NCBI GenBank assembly: GCA_036005125.1
Contig: DASYQV010000219.1
Location: 1-39,222, forward strand
Length of the DNA: 39,222 bases
Reading direction: 5' to 3'
From: DASYQV01 sp036005125
Lineage (GTDB): Bacteria > Acidobacteriota > Vicinamibacteria > Vicinamibacterales > UBA2999
This document shows, piece by piece, positions 1 to 8,142 of this stretch (its first letter is position 1; the number at the start of each line of letters is the position of its first letter). Both the position numbers and the translations under genes were made by a program. The notes beneath the pieces were generated by a model that saw nothing but the letters and a program-made list of their open reading frames with translations, did not search any database and was not told the DNA's origin.

Positions 1-491
1 GGATCGAAGTGCAGGATCCGGGTCTTGAATACCCAACCCTTGTCGGTCTTGACGAACGTGTCGTCGTAGTAGCCGGCGGCGGCGATGACCGGCTGCTTGG
101 CACTCGTGTCGAGGAGCGTGAAATAAGCCCGCCCGCTCGCCCCCTCGGCCGTCGGCGTGAGAAGGATGCTGCTGTTCGAGTGCCGTCTCTGGCCTCCCTT
201 TGCGGCGGCGGCGTTGCGGGAGGCCCGGAACTCGGCAAGCGACTTCGTACCGGTAACGGCCTGGTTCCCGGGCTTGAACATGGCGTCGTCGGCCCAGATC
301 GACATCCACATCGCCGTGTCCGAGAAATCGCTGCCCTGGTTGTATTTGGCGTACAACGACTGGATCTCGACGTAGTCTTGCGCGCTCAGATTTGCCGCGC
401 GCGAAGCATTTCGCTGTTGCGCATAGACCCAGCCGCCGCCGACGAGAAGGCCTACAAGACCCAGGACGAGAAACGCGCGCCGTGCAACCAT
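1..491 (-). CDS. SnoaL-like (NTF2 fold) exported protein, partial
   Basis: The reading frame is open from an ATG at 491-489 to the left edge, so the C-terminus is missing (163 residues visible). The N-terminus, MVARRAFLVLGLVGLLVGG followed by GWVYAQQ, is a signal peptide. The mature part begins LSAQDYVEIQSLYAKYNQG, the first helix typical of SnoaL-like/NTF2-fold proteins, and later has YYDDTFVKTDKGWVFKTR, the usual last two strands. It is a clear paralogue of the protein at 10515-11027. Members of this fold include isomerases, dehydratases and many proteins of unknown role, and the substrate cannot be told here. It lies 58 nt downstream of the PQQ propeller gene on the same strand, probably in one operon. 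Confidence 0.85.
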   Translation of the reverse strand, partial: MVARRAFLVLGLVGLLVGGGWVYAQQRNASRAANLSAQDYVEIQSLYAKYNQGSDFSDTAMWMSIWADDAMFKPGNQAVTGTKSLAEFRASRNAAAAKGGQRRHSNSSILLTPTAEGASGRAYFTLLDTSAKQPVIAAAGYYDDTFVKTDKGWVFKTRILHFD

Positions 492-549
492 GATGGACTC
501 CTTCCTGTCATTGTGCGGTGCCGTTGGTGCGCCCGCGACCGCTCGACTC

Positions 550-1788
550 TTACTCGAGCGTCCACAATCCGAGCGACGACACGTCTTTGATGAACACGCG
601 GTTGCCGGAGACGGCCGGCTGCGCCCATGTGGCGCTGTCTGCAACCGTATAGCGATGGATCTCTTCAAGCTGTGACCGTGAGCTCCGCGCCACAATCATC
701 TCCGCATTGTCGTTCAGCAGCAGGAGGAAATCCCCTGCCTTCACGACCGCCGTGTTCGTCGCCTGCCGCGGGGGACCGAGCCAGAGAGTCTTGCCGGTCT
801 TCACGTCGAGCGCGAAGAACTGGCCGCTGTTCCTCTGGGACAATCCGTACAGCGTGTCGCCGATGAGCACGGGATTGCTCATGAACATGGAGATATCCTT
901 CGTCTCCCACGACGTCTCGGTTACCCATTGATCGTTTCGCTTGAGCACTTGAAAGGCGGTCACGCCGAGCTCGTATCCCGACACGATGATCGTGTTGCCG
1001 GAGAGAATCGGCATGATGGAGTTGTTGGTGGGCTTGCTGACGAATGGTCGCTCCCACAACAGGGCGCCCGTATCGGCGGCGACACCAACGACCTTCTGCT
1101 GAGTGATCGTGACAACCTGTCTGACGCCACCGAGCTCGACGACGAGGGGAGAAGCGTATGCGGGACCGTCGCCGGACCAGCTCCACTTCACCGCGCCGGT
1201 GTTCGCATCGAACGCGGTGAGGGCGCCCTGATTGTGCCCGCCCACATGGAAGATCACCGCGCCCCTGTCGGCGACGGGCGACATTGCCGTCCCGTACAAG
1301 GGATCCACTGGCGGCGCCGGCTTCTGCCACAGCAGCTTTCCGGTGGATGCGTCAAATGCCGAGACGATGCCGCTGACGCCGAGCGTGAACAGCCTGCCGT
1401 CGTAATAGAGAGGCGTTGATTTCGGGCCCTGCCCGTGATTGCGGGTCGCGGGGTTCATCTTGTACGGGGCCGGATAATCCGTCTGCCAGAGAATCCTGCC
1501 GGTGCTGGCGTCGAGCGCCGTCATCACCTCGCTGGCGTCACGGCGCGTGTGAGTGAAGACCCTGTTTCCGATCACGATTGGCGTGGCGTAGCCCTCGCCG
1601 ACGTCCACTTTCCACTTGAGCGTGAGCTTGTCGGGCCACGACTTCGGCATCGACAGCCCGCTTGCCGAGCCGTCGCGGTTCTGCCCGCGCCACTGCGGGT
1701 AGTCGAGTGAGGCGCTCTGAGCCGAGCCGTTGGCCGCATATCCAATCATCAGGGCAGCGACAACGAAAAGCAGACGATGCATTCTCAT
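550..1788 (-). CDS. Secreted PQQ-like beta-propeller protein
   Basis: A 412-residue protein with a signal peptide (residues 1-24, cleavage after GSAQS). The mature protein starts with DYPQWRGQNRDG, the usual entry motif of BamB/PQQ-like propellers (PF13360 family). Blade motifs repeat: ALDASTGRILW, AFDASTGKLLW, AFDANTGAVKW, VAADTGALLW and ALDVKTGKTLW. It lacks the PHDxWD catalytic motif and the longer chain of quinoprotein alcohol dehydrogenases, so a binding or scaffold role is as likely as an enzyme. It is first in a minus-strand pair with the SnoaL-like gene. The start at 1788 has only a weak, distant GAGG; the ATG at 1782 is an alternative. Confidence 0.88.
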   Translation of the reverse strand: MRMHRLLFVVAALMIGYAANGSAQSASLDYPQWRGQNRDGSASGLSMPKSWPDKLTLKWKVDVGEGYATPIVIGNRVFTHTRRDASEVMTALDASTGRILWQTDYPAPYKMNPATRNHGQGPKSTPLYYDGRLFTLGVSGIVSAFDASTGKLLWQKPAPPVDPLYGTAMSPVADRGAVIFHVGGHNQGALTAFDANTGAVKWSWSGDGPAYASPLVVELGGVRQVVTITQQKVVGVAADTGALLWERPFVSKPTNNSIMPILSGNTIIVSGYELGVTAFQVLKRNDQWVTETSWETKDISMFMSNPVLIGDTLYGLSQRNSGQFFALDVKTGKTLWLGPPRQATNTAVVKAGDFLLLLNDNAEMIVARSSRSQLEEIHRYTVADSATWAQPAVSGNRVFIKDVSSLGLWTLE

Positions 1789-2009
1789 GATGGTCGTGAC
1801 CTCATGGCAGCCGCATCACGGACTAGACGCCGGCAGCGCGCCGGTCAAGGTTCCGCCGCGGCGTCTCTCGCAGGCGGGGAACATCTTACCGCCTCCGGAC
1901 ATCGAGTTGCCCACGCCCACGACAATCGAGGGAGGCCGTGCTATCCTGCGCCGCGCGATACGGCCTGGCGCTGGGACACCGGCGCGAGGTCGACAGATAG
2001 GCGGTTGGG

Positions 2010-2435
2010 ATGGCGGATTGCGAAACGGACAGCGGTGTTGAAACCACCGTCGCAGCGGTCAGCGGAGCGGGTTTCGAAACCGAGTCGGAGGCAAAGGACG
2101 CCAAGCTCGAGGCGCTGCGGCCTCAAATCGAGCAGGACCGGACGACCAAGGGGAAGACGTGTTCCACGCGAACCTGCCAGGGGACCTCGGACTGCCGCCT
2201 GGCGTTTCTGATACAGAGCGAGCGTGATGCGCATCTGTACTCGTATATCGACGGCGCCGGCAAGGCGCGCTGGGGATACAACGTTCCCGCAGGCGCGACA
2301 TACAACACCGGTTGTAAATGCGTGCCGCGTGCGGGCGGCGGCATGAAGAAAGCTCGGCAGGGAGGAAAGAAGAAGGGCCGGCAGGCTGGAGGAAAGAAAA
2401 CGGTGAGAAGAAAGACGGCGAAGTCGGCCAGGTAA
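2010..2435 (+). CDS. Small Cys-rich protein with Lys/Arg-rich tail, function unknown
   Basis: This is a 141-residue ORF with GC-rich third positions like a real gene and an in-frame stop just upstream (1998-2000) that fixes ATG 2010 as the first ATG. There is no signal peptide. Residues 1-45 are acidic, with Cys4. The core (about 50-105) has Cys51, Cys56, Cys62, Cys102 and Cys104, spaced C-x4-C-x5-C and CxC, which could bind a metal or form disulfides. The tail (112-141) is almost all Lys, Arg, Gly and Ala, resembling nucleic-acid-binding tails. I do not recognise the family. It stands alone between a divergent gene and a 289-nt gap. The Shine-Dalgarno sequence is weak. Confidence 0.5.
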   Translation: MADCETDSGVETTVAAVSGAGFETESEAKDAKLEALRPQIEQDRTTKGKTCSTRTCQGTSDCRLAFLIQSERDAHLYSYIDGAGKARWGYNVPAGATYNTGCKCVPRAGGGMKKARQGGKKKGRQAGGKKTVRRKTAKSAR

Positions 2436-2712
2436 GGTTCGGCTCGAGGATCACCTCGTTGATCGGGGTGAGGATCTTGTGCTAAAAAGCCGCTCGCAAA
2501 CCTGGCAAACGTCTTGAACGGAGGGTCGGCTCGCCCCGGAACCCCGGAAATTCGCGACGGATTTTTCAACGTTCGCAACCGGCTGTGTTTACCGTCACAT
2601 CCGGGATTTTTGTTGCGCGGCGCTGACGGGTCGCGAATAATCGTGGGCTGTGCCGAGGCCGTCACCACTGAACGTGGTGGCGATCAGCACGCGCTCCTCG
2701 TCCCAAGTCTAC

Positions 2713-2718
2713 GGGAGG
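2713..2718 (+). promoter_or_regulatory. Shine-Dalgarno deciding a GTG start
   Basis: GGGAGG lies 6 nt before GTG 2725. It supports that codon as the start of the WGDPDIQG protein rather than the longer upstream reading frame from 2650 or the ATG at 2743. Confidence 0.6.
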
Positions 2719-2724
2719 TGTGAG

Positions 2725-3939
2725 GTGAAATATCGATTCATCATGCGAATCACGCTGCTGACGATCGCGCTGACGGTTGCGTGGTTCGCCGCGTCGCCGC
2801 AGGGGCAGGCGTCCAGGGCGAATCCCGCGGGCGCAGCGGTTTCGAAGACGCCATGGGGCGATCCCGACATCCAGGGCATGTGGGACAGCCGCACAGGTGT
2901 GCCGCTCGAGCGACCCGCCGAGTTTGGAAACCGCGAATTCATGACCGAGCAGGAAGCCGTCGAGCGGCGAAGGCGCGGGCTCGATCAGGCTGCGTCCGGC
3001 GAGGACGAGGAGGAGACGCCGGAGAGTCTCGTCAAGGCGGATGAGCGGCGCTACAAGAACGCGGACAAGCCGGACGATGGGCGGCCGGGGTACCGGATTG
3101 CGGGGGCGGAATACAACGCCTTCTGGAGCGCCGACCCGACGCGGGCGAAGATGTCGCTGCGCACGTCGCGAATCGTCGATCCGCCCGACGGTCGACTGCC
3201 GCCGATCACGCGTCAGGCGCTGACCCGATGGCAGGCGCGGCACGACGCGAGGAAGGGCCGCAGCCAGGCCGACTCCTACGAGGATCGCAACGTGATGGAG
3301 CGGTGCCTCATGCGCCCCGGTCTCGCGCAGGGCGAGATGGTCGGCACTAACCAGTTCTCGGTGGTGGAGTTCGTGCAGAGTCCCGGTCAGGTGTTGATCA
3401 TGACACCGTATGCGGTGCCCCGCGTCGTTCGTCTGAGCAAGGGGCCGCATGTGGGATCGAAGATCAAGTCGTGGAACGGGGACTCGGTGGGGCGCTGGGA
3501 GGGCAATACGCTCGTCGTCGAGACCACCAACTTCAACGCCAAGCAGGATGGCGGCCCCGTTCTGGCCGTTCGCCGGCCGTGGAACTTCTATCCCGGGTCG
3601 GGTGAGACGTTGAAGCTCACCGAGCGCTTCACGCGCAAAGGCGACTCGATGGAGTATCGCTACACGGTCGACGACCCCGCCGTGTACGTCCGGCCGTGGA
3701 CCGCTGTTGTCGACTTCGCTCATGACACCTGGAGCAGCCAGGGCAAGCAGGATCGGATCTTCGAGTATGCCTGCCACGAGCACAATTACGGCATGTTGAA
3801 CGCGCTCAAGGGCGCGCGGGCGAACCAGAAGGGTGCCCTCGACGAGGCCCAGCGCGAGATCGCGGGCCGCGCGAAGGATCTCGCGGCGCAGTGGGAGAAG
3901 CTGAAGAAATGGGAGGCTGCAAACAAGAGCAGCCGCTAG
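2725..3939 (+). CDS. Secreted WGDPD/CHEGN-family protein, copy 1 (unknown function)
   Basis: 404 residues from GTG 2725. The N-terminus (RITLLTIALTVAWFAASPQ) is a signal peptide. It belongs to an uncharacterised family with two more members nearby (4324-5529 and 7026-8051). Shared landmarks in order are WGDPDIQG at W44, PLERP, EYNAFW, RTSRIVDPPDGRLP, a lone RCL Cys, GRWEGNTLVVETTNF, LTERF, YTVDDP and ACHEHNYG at C350. The paired Cys residues (RCL and CHE) could form a disulfide, and the His/Glu of CHEHN could bind a metal. Both are inferences. Copy 1 has an acidic Glu-rich insert (EDEEETPE, about residue 90) that the other copies lack. Confidence 0.85.
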   Translation: MKYRFIMRITLLTIALTVAWFAASPQGQASRANPAGAAVSKTPWGDPDIQGMWDSRTGVPLERPAEFGNREFMTEQEAVERRRRGLDQAASGEDEEETPESLVKADERRYKNADKPDDGRPGYRIAGAEYNAFWSADPTRAKMSLRTSRIVDPPDGRLPPITRQALTRWQARHDARKGRSQADSYEDRNVMERCLMRPGLAQGEMVGTNQFSVVEFVQSPGQVLIMTPYAVPRVVRLSKGPHVGSKIKSWNGDSVGRWEGNTLVVETTNFNAKQDGGPVLAVRRPWNFYPGSGETLKLTERFTRKGDSMEYRYTVDDPAVYVRPWTAVVDFAHDTWSSQGKQDRIFEYACHEHNYGMLNALKGARANQKGALDEAQREIAGRAKDLAAQWEKLKKWEAANKSSR

Positions 3940-3941
3940 GG

Positions 3942-4028
3942 GATTCTTGATTCTTGATTTGTTCCGGGATTCGCGATGGTTGGTTCAAATCACGAATCAT
4001 GAATCAAGAATCATGAATCATGAATGAT
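3942..4028 (+). repeat. Element C, copy 1 (GATTCTTGATT palindrome)
   Basis: The left arm is built of ATTCTTG units and the right arm of GAATCAWGAATCA units. Together they form a long imperfect hairpin around the loop TTCCGGGATTCGCGATGGTTGG. It is AT-rich in a GC-rich region. Other copies are at 4116-4180, 29981-30050 and 36881-36942. Confidence 0.85.
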
Positions 4029-4030
4029 AT

Positions 4031-4108
4031 AAGCCGGGCGGCGGTCGGGGGTACGAGACGGGCAGTTCAGAGCTGCGACGTCTCGCGCCTGCCGCCGCGC
4101 CGGCCCGT
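4031..4108. repeat. GC-rich stem-loop between two C elements
   Basis: An imperfect palindrome with outer arms GCCGGGCGGCGG and CCGCCGCGCCGGC, and an inner stem GAGACG / CGTCTC enclosing GGCAG-TTCAGA-GCTGC. It is flanked on both sides by C elements and has no reading frame. It may be a cargo segment, another palindromic element or a structured RNA. Confidence 0.55.
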
Positions 4109-4115
4109 CCTTACC

Positions 4116-4180
4116 ATTCTTGATTCTTGATTTTCGATTCTTGATTTCAAAGCATGAATCAAGAATCATGAATCAGGAAT
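4116..4180 (+). repeat. Element C, copy 2
   Basis: The arms ATTCTTGATTCTTGATTTTC and GCATGAATCAAGAATCATG pair as an imperfect hairpin with the same unit sequence as copy 1. It lies about 140 nt upstream of the second WGDPD gene. Confidence 0.85.
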
Positions 4181-4323
4181 CTCACCGCGATCGAGACGCC
4201 CGCTTCTCCTTCTCGAGAGCGCGCGCACCCGCCAGAATGTCCGTCAGCGCATATACCGTGGGTTGGTGTCATTGCAGTCGGCGGACCGACCAGCGTACGA
4301 TACCGGGCGTGGAGGATACGGAC

Positions 4324-5529
4324 ATGACGCGTCGATGCCGAACCTTCGTGACCGTGTTGGCCCTGGTCGCGGCGATCACAGGGGTCACCCTGATTGCCAG
4401 CCAGTCTCAGGCGCCGGCCTCGAAGACGAAGCCGTCGGCAAGCTCATGGACGCCGGCCCGCACGGCGTGGGGCGACCCCGATCTGCAGGGCAAATGGCTC
4501 GTGGCCGAGACGGTTGCTCCTCTCGAGCGACCGAAGGAGCTCGGGAACCGGGAGCTCTTCACGGATCAGGAGTATGCCGAGCGGCTCGCGAACTTCAAGA
4601 GCCAGGCGCCGCCAGACGACCGGGACGCGGAGGTCGTCAGGCAGAAGCAGCCCGAGCATGAGCGGGGCATCCGGGGCGAAGAGTACAACCGTTTCTGGGT
4701 CGATACGGGGCCCAAAAGAGTCGCGCAGTGGCGGCGCACGTCCCTCGTCGTCGATCCGCCGGACGGCAGAATTCCCGCGATGACGCCCGAAGCGATCAAG
4801 AGACTCGAAGCAAGAGAAGCGGCTCGACGTGGACGGGGCGAAGCCGATCGCTGGGACGATCGAAACCTCAGCGAGCGATGTCTGTTGACCACGTTTGTCC
4901 GGTTCGAAGGAAGCGGTCAGGCAGCTCTCGCCGTCAAACAGATTCTCCAGGCGCCGGGATACGTTGCAATCGTCCAGAGCACGCTCAATTCGAACGAACC
5001 GATTCTCATCCCGCTCGACGGCCGCCCGCGCCCGAGCGACAACGTTCGTACCTGGCTCGGGATTCCGCGCGGCCGTTGGGAAGGTAACACGCTCGTGGTC
5101 GAGACGACTCAAATCAACAATCAGCAGGACGGCGGGGAGATCATGCCGAGTCGACTGCCGTACGGGATGCCGAGCTCCGCTGGCGCCGGCGGGTTTCTGG
5201 GACCCGGCGACACCTTGCGGACGGTTGAACGGTTCACGCGGGTCGGCCCTGACATGATCGAGTACAGCTTCACCATCGACGACCCGAAGACGTACGTGCG
5301 ACCCTACACGGTGCTGCGTCCGCTCACGAAGGAGCGGGATGACCTGTTGATGCCCGAGAACGGATGTCATGAAGGCAACTACGGCATCGTCGGCCAGTTG
5401 AGCGCAGGACGCGCCGACGAGGCGTATGCGCTGAACGCCTCGCAGGCCGAGGCCGTCGCGCGCCAGCCCCAGCTGCAGGAGCTCAAACGGAAGACCGAAG
5501 AGTGGATGAAGAGCCGCGGAAAACGTTGA
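4324..5529 (+). CDS. Secreted WGDPD/CHEGN-family protein, copy 2 (unknown function)
   Basis: 401 residues from ATG 4324, preceded by GGAGG at 4311-4315. The frame stays open upstream to 4120, but that part translates the C repeat and is unlikely to be protein. The signal peptide is within MTRRCRTFVTVLALVAAITG. Family landmarks are WGDPDLQG at W49, PLERP, EYNRFW, RTSLVVDPPDGRIPA, ERCL, GRWEGNTLVVETTQ, VERFTR, FTIDDPKTYVRPYT and GCHEGNYG at C348. It is nearest to copy 1 in domain order and length, but well diverged, so the duplication is old. There is no known enzyme motif. Confidence 0.87.
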   Translation: MTRRCRTFVTVLALVAAITGVTLIASQSQAPASKTKPSASSWTPARTAWGDPDLQGKWLVAETVAPLERPKELGNRELFTDQEYAERLANFKSQAPPDDRDAEVVRQKQPEHERGIRGEEYNRFWVDTGPKRVAQWRRTSLVVDPPDGRIPAMTPEAIKRLEAREAARRGRGEADRWDDRNLSERCLLTTFVRFEGSGQAALAVKQILQAPGYVAIVQSTLNSNEPILIPLDGRPRPSDNVRTWLGIPRGRWEGNTLVVETTQINNQQDGGEIMPSRLPYGMPSSAGAGGFLGPGDTLRTVERFTRVGPDMIEYSFTIDDPKTYVRPYTVLRPLTKERDDLLMPENGCHEGNYGIVGQLSAGRADEAYALNASQAEAVARQPQLQELKRKTEEWMKSRGKR

Positions 5530-5530
5530 T

Positions 5531-5609
5531 CAGGAGATAGGAGATAGGAGGAAGGAGATAGAGCGCACCTTGTCACTCTTCCTCCTGCCTCCTTTCTCCT
5601 TCCTCCTGG
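5531..5609. repeat. Element F: purine/pyrimidine hairpin between convergent genes
   Basis: Left arm AGGAGATAGGAGATAGGAGG plus AAGGAGATA; right arm, rich in CTCCT units (TCTTCCTCCTGCCTCCTTTC, then TCCTTCCTCCT). The arms pair imperfectly over about 25 bp and fill the whole gap between stop codons at 5529 and 5610. It may act as a bidirectional terminator. It also looks like a repeat family, but no second copy is in the window. Confidence 0.6.
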
Positions 5610-6731
5610 CTACGATGTCTTCTTCGGCACGAAGGCAAGGAAGCGGCGAGGGTTGTCGACGAGGATCCTGTGGACCGTCGCCTCCTTGACCCCGGCCTCG
5701 CGCAGCTTCGGCACAAACACCGTCAGGACCTTCGCGTAGCCGGCGCCGCCATTCTGCTTTCGCTCCCGCTCTGATGTCCCGTCGGCGGACAGCAGGATAT
5801 GGTCTTCGTATCCGGCCTCGAGGAGCGCCATGATCATCTTCACGTGATCCTCCGTCCGTGCGAGGGCACCGGTGAGGTGACCGACGGTATCGAATCCCAC
5901 GAAGGCTCCGCGCTTGGCGATCGCTTTCTGGGTTTCCGCCCGCGGGTCGTCCCTGATGTCGGCAAGATGCCCGATACAGACGGTTCGAAGATTCACGCCC
6001 AGCGACTCGAAAATGTCGAGCTGCTCCGCTCCGCACGTCTTGCACCCTTCATGCGGCATGTGAGTGAAGATCGGGATGCCCGTGCGGAGGTGGACCTTGG
6101 CGATGCCGCGGAACACCTTGCGTTCGTCCGGGTGCATCTGCATGCTGCTCCCGAGCTCCCCGAGCGCGCCCCAGCGCTGCGCGATGGCGTCCCGGGTGAA
6201 CTCGTCGGCAATCTGATCCTCGGTTTTCTTCGGAATGTCCGGCGGATAGGCCGGCTGCGTCCACAACGCGTCGGACAGGACGATGTGCATGCCCGTCGAT
6301 GCCACCTGCTCCGCGATCCTGCGCACATCGGCCGGCTTCTGGCCAAGGTCCCGCGTCCCGCCGGACACGATGCAGGTGACCCCGTCCTTGCGCGCCGCCT
6401 TCACCTCCTCGACGACGGAAGCGACGTCTTCCAACCACTGAGGCTTGACCGGTGTAGTCGGCGGTGGGGCGTAGGGGCGCGGGGTGGTCAGCGACAGATG
6501 ATCGTGGAACAGCGTCGCCCCGCTTCCGAGCGCGTCAGGAGAGACGTCTTTCAGAATGGTGCGGATGATGGCGCCTTTCGGAAAGGTAACCTTCGTGGCG
6601 GTCGCCTGCGTCGATGCGGCCAGCAAGCCGGACCCTTCCTGGAACGCCGTGACGAAACCGAGCCCGGCGCCCACGCCGAGCAGGTTGATCGCTTCGCGAC
6701 GGCTCAACCGACGTTCACGAGAGTCGGCCAT
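5610..6731 (-). CDS. Tat-exported phosphotriesterase-family amidohydrolase
   Basis: 373 residues. The N-terminus has a twin-arginine signal (LSRREAINLLGVGAG, R11-R12). The rest matches the phosphotriesterase (PF02126) fold of binuclear-metal hydrolases, which act on phosphotriesters, lactones or carboxylic esters. The metal ligands are visible: H76-D-H78, E192 in GELGSS, H224 or H227 in THMPHEG, H255 in IGHLAD and D317 in LLSADGTS. The bridging residue, a carboxylated Lys in classic phosphotriesterase, appears to be Glu192, as in the E. coli homologue PHP. GGAGG precedes the ATG. Substrate unknown. It is divergent from the third WGDPD gene and convergent with the second. Confidence 0.85.
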   Translation of the reverse strand: MADSRERRLSRREAINLLGVGAGLGFVTAFQEGSGLLAASTQATATKVTFPKGAIIRTILKDVSPDALGSGATLFHDHLSLTTPRPYAPPPTTPVKPQWLEDVASVVEEVKAARKDGVTCIVSGGTRDLGQKPADVRRIAEQVASTGMHIVLSDALWTQPAYPPDIPKKTEDQIADEFTRDAIAQRWGALGELGSSMQMHPDERKVFRGIAKVHLRTGIPIFTHMPHEGCKTCGAEQLDIFESLGVNLRTVCIGHLADIRDDPRAETQKAIAKRGAFVGFDTVGHLTGALARTEDHVKMIMALLEAGYEDHILLSADGTSERERKQNGGAGYAKVLTVFVPKLREAGVKEATVHRILVDNPRRFLAFVPKKTS

Positions 6732-7025
6732 GGTGATCCTCCTTCGAAACCGGTAAAGCGGGTCTCACGTGCGCCCGGATCGCGAGCCGATCAACGCGGC
6801 CGAATCCGTGAGCGCGTGCAGGACAGGGCGCCATCCTACACCCGCGTTCATCGACAGCATCCACATCTTTCACAGCGTTCGCATGAGCCACCAAGGCCAC
6901 GCGAGCGTGCGTCATCGAACAGGGAAGAAGCGTTCGAAAACTGTGGAGGCCGCGCCTCGCCAGTCGTTACAATCGCCTGTACCAAGATTGATATCAGAGC
7001 GTGAAGCAGAACGTTGGAGGATAGG

Positions 7026-8051
7026 ATGAGCACTCGAATCTTCACCGTCATCCTGGTGTTGGCGCTGACGGTGGGCTCGGCAGCGGCCCAGACCGCGTAC
7101 CGGCCGTCGCGGCTGCCCGACGGGAAGCCCGACCTGCAGGGCGTGTGGGACTTCCGCACGCTCACGCCGCTCGAGCGTCCTGAAAACGTCGCAGGCAAGG
7201 CACGCTTGACGACGGAGGAAGCAGCCGAGCTCGAGGCGAAAGCCGCGGCGCGAAGCGCTGCCGACGACGCGCGCAGGATAACCGCTCCGTTGCCTGCCGG
7301 CCGGACCCTCGGCCCCGGGTACAACGATTTCTGGCTCGACCGCGGCGCCAAGGTCGTCGAGGACCAGCGCACGTCGCTCATCGTCGATCCGCCGGACGGT
7401 CGCCTGCCGGCGCTCCAGCCCGGTGTGGAAAAGCAAGTGGGGTCGCTCCAGGAGGACCTGCCTGGGAAGCACCCGGTTCGCATCCGGGCTGCGGGGATCG
7501 GCACCGGCACCTACGAGGATCGCGGCCTGGCTGAGCGGTGCCTGCTCGGTTTCAACTCGGGCCCGCCGATCCTGCCCGGGGGATACAACCAGAACATCCA
7601 GATCTTTCAGACGCCAACACACGTCGCCATTCTCAATGAGATGGTCCACGACGCGCGCATCGTGCCGCTCGACGGCCGCGCACACCTGCCGGCTTCCATC
7701 CGTCAGTGGATGGGCGACTCCCGTGGCCGCTGGGAAGGCGATACGCTCGTCATCGAGACGACGAACTTCACCGACAAGACCGCGAGCTTCAACCCGTCGG
7801 TTACGACAGCCATCGGAAGCGGCGTGACGCTGCGTCTGACCGAGCGCTTCAGGCGGGTGGCCGACAACACCCTTGTCTATGAATACACGGTTGACGACCC
7901 GAAGACCTTCACGCGGCCGTTTACCGTACAGTTGCCGATGAAACGGGGCGATACGCTGTACGAGTACGCGTGTCACGAAGGCAACCACGGGCTCCTGAAT
8001 ATGCTCCGCGGCGCGCGGGCGGCGGACCGCGCGAGGCCGTCGTCGAGATAG
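7026..8051 (+). CDS. Secreted WGDPD/CHEGN-family protein, copy 3 (unknown function)
   Basis: 341 residues from ATG 7026 behind GGAGG at 7016-7020. The signal peptide is MSTRIFTVILVLALTVGSAAAQ. The first motif is PDGKPDLQGVWDF instead of WGDPDLQG. The rest keeps PLERP, YNDFW, RTSLIVDPPDGRLPA, ERCL, GDSRGRWEGDTLVIETTNF, LRLTERF, YTVDDPKTFTRPFT and YACHEGNHG (C316). It is shorter than copies 1 and 2 because the C-terminal basic extension is missing. The invariant motifs in three diverged copies say that a defined active or binding site is under selection, but the role is not known. Confidence 0.87.
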   Translation: MSTRIFTVILVLALTVGSAAAQTAYRPSRLPDGKPDLQGVWDFRTLTPLERPENVAGKARLTTEEAAELEAKAAARSAADDARRITAPLPAGRTLGPGYNDFWLDRGAKVVEDQRTSLIVDPPDGRLPALQPGVEKQVGSLQEDLPGKHPVRIRAAGIGTGTYEDRGLAERCLLGFNSGPPILPGGYNQNIQIFQTPTHVAILNEMVHDARIVPLDGRAHLPASIRQWMGDSRGRWEGDTLVIETTNFTDKTASFNPSVTTAIGSGVTLRLTERFRRVADNTLVYEYTVDDPKTFTRPFTVQLPMKRGDTLYEYACHEGNHGLLNMLRGARAADRARPSSR

Positions 8052-8063
8052 CGACAGAGAATC

Positions 8064-8137
8064 GTACGTAGGCCGCATCTTCAGATGCGGCCCCGTTGAA
8101 TCACAGTGATTTTACCGACTCAACTGGGCCTACGTAC
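8064..8137. repeat. Element B, copy 1 (GTAGGCCGC palindrome) at convergent stops
   Basis: The inner hairpin GCCGCATCTTCAGATGCGGC (within 8071-8092) sits in outer arms GTACGTAGGCC (8064-8074) and GGCCTACGTAC (ending 8137), making a cruciform-like unit. It fills the gap between convergent stop codons at 8051 and 8143, so it could also terminate transcription from both sides. Confidence 0.85.
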
Positions 8138-8142
8138 TTCTC

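Noticed and set aside
1777..2211. ORF of 144 codons overlapping the small Cys-rich gene
   Set aside because: Arg/Ser-rich composition without structure; the frame at 2010-2435 has better codon use and ordered Cys spacing.
4120..4323. N-terminal extension of the second WGDPD protein from 4120
   Set aside because: The extension would translate the C repeat and precede the signal peptide; ATG 4324 has GGAGG and gives a normal signal peptide.
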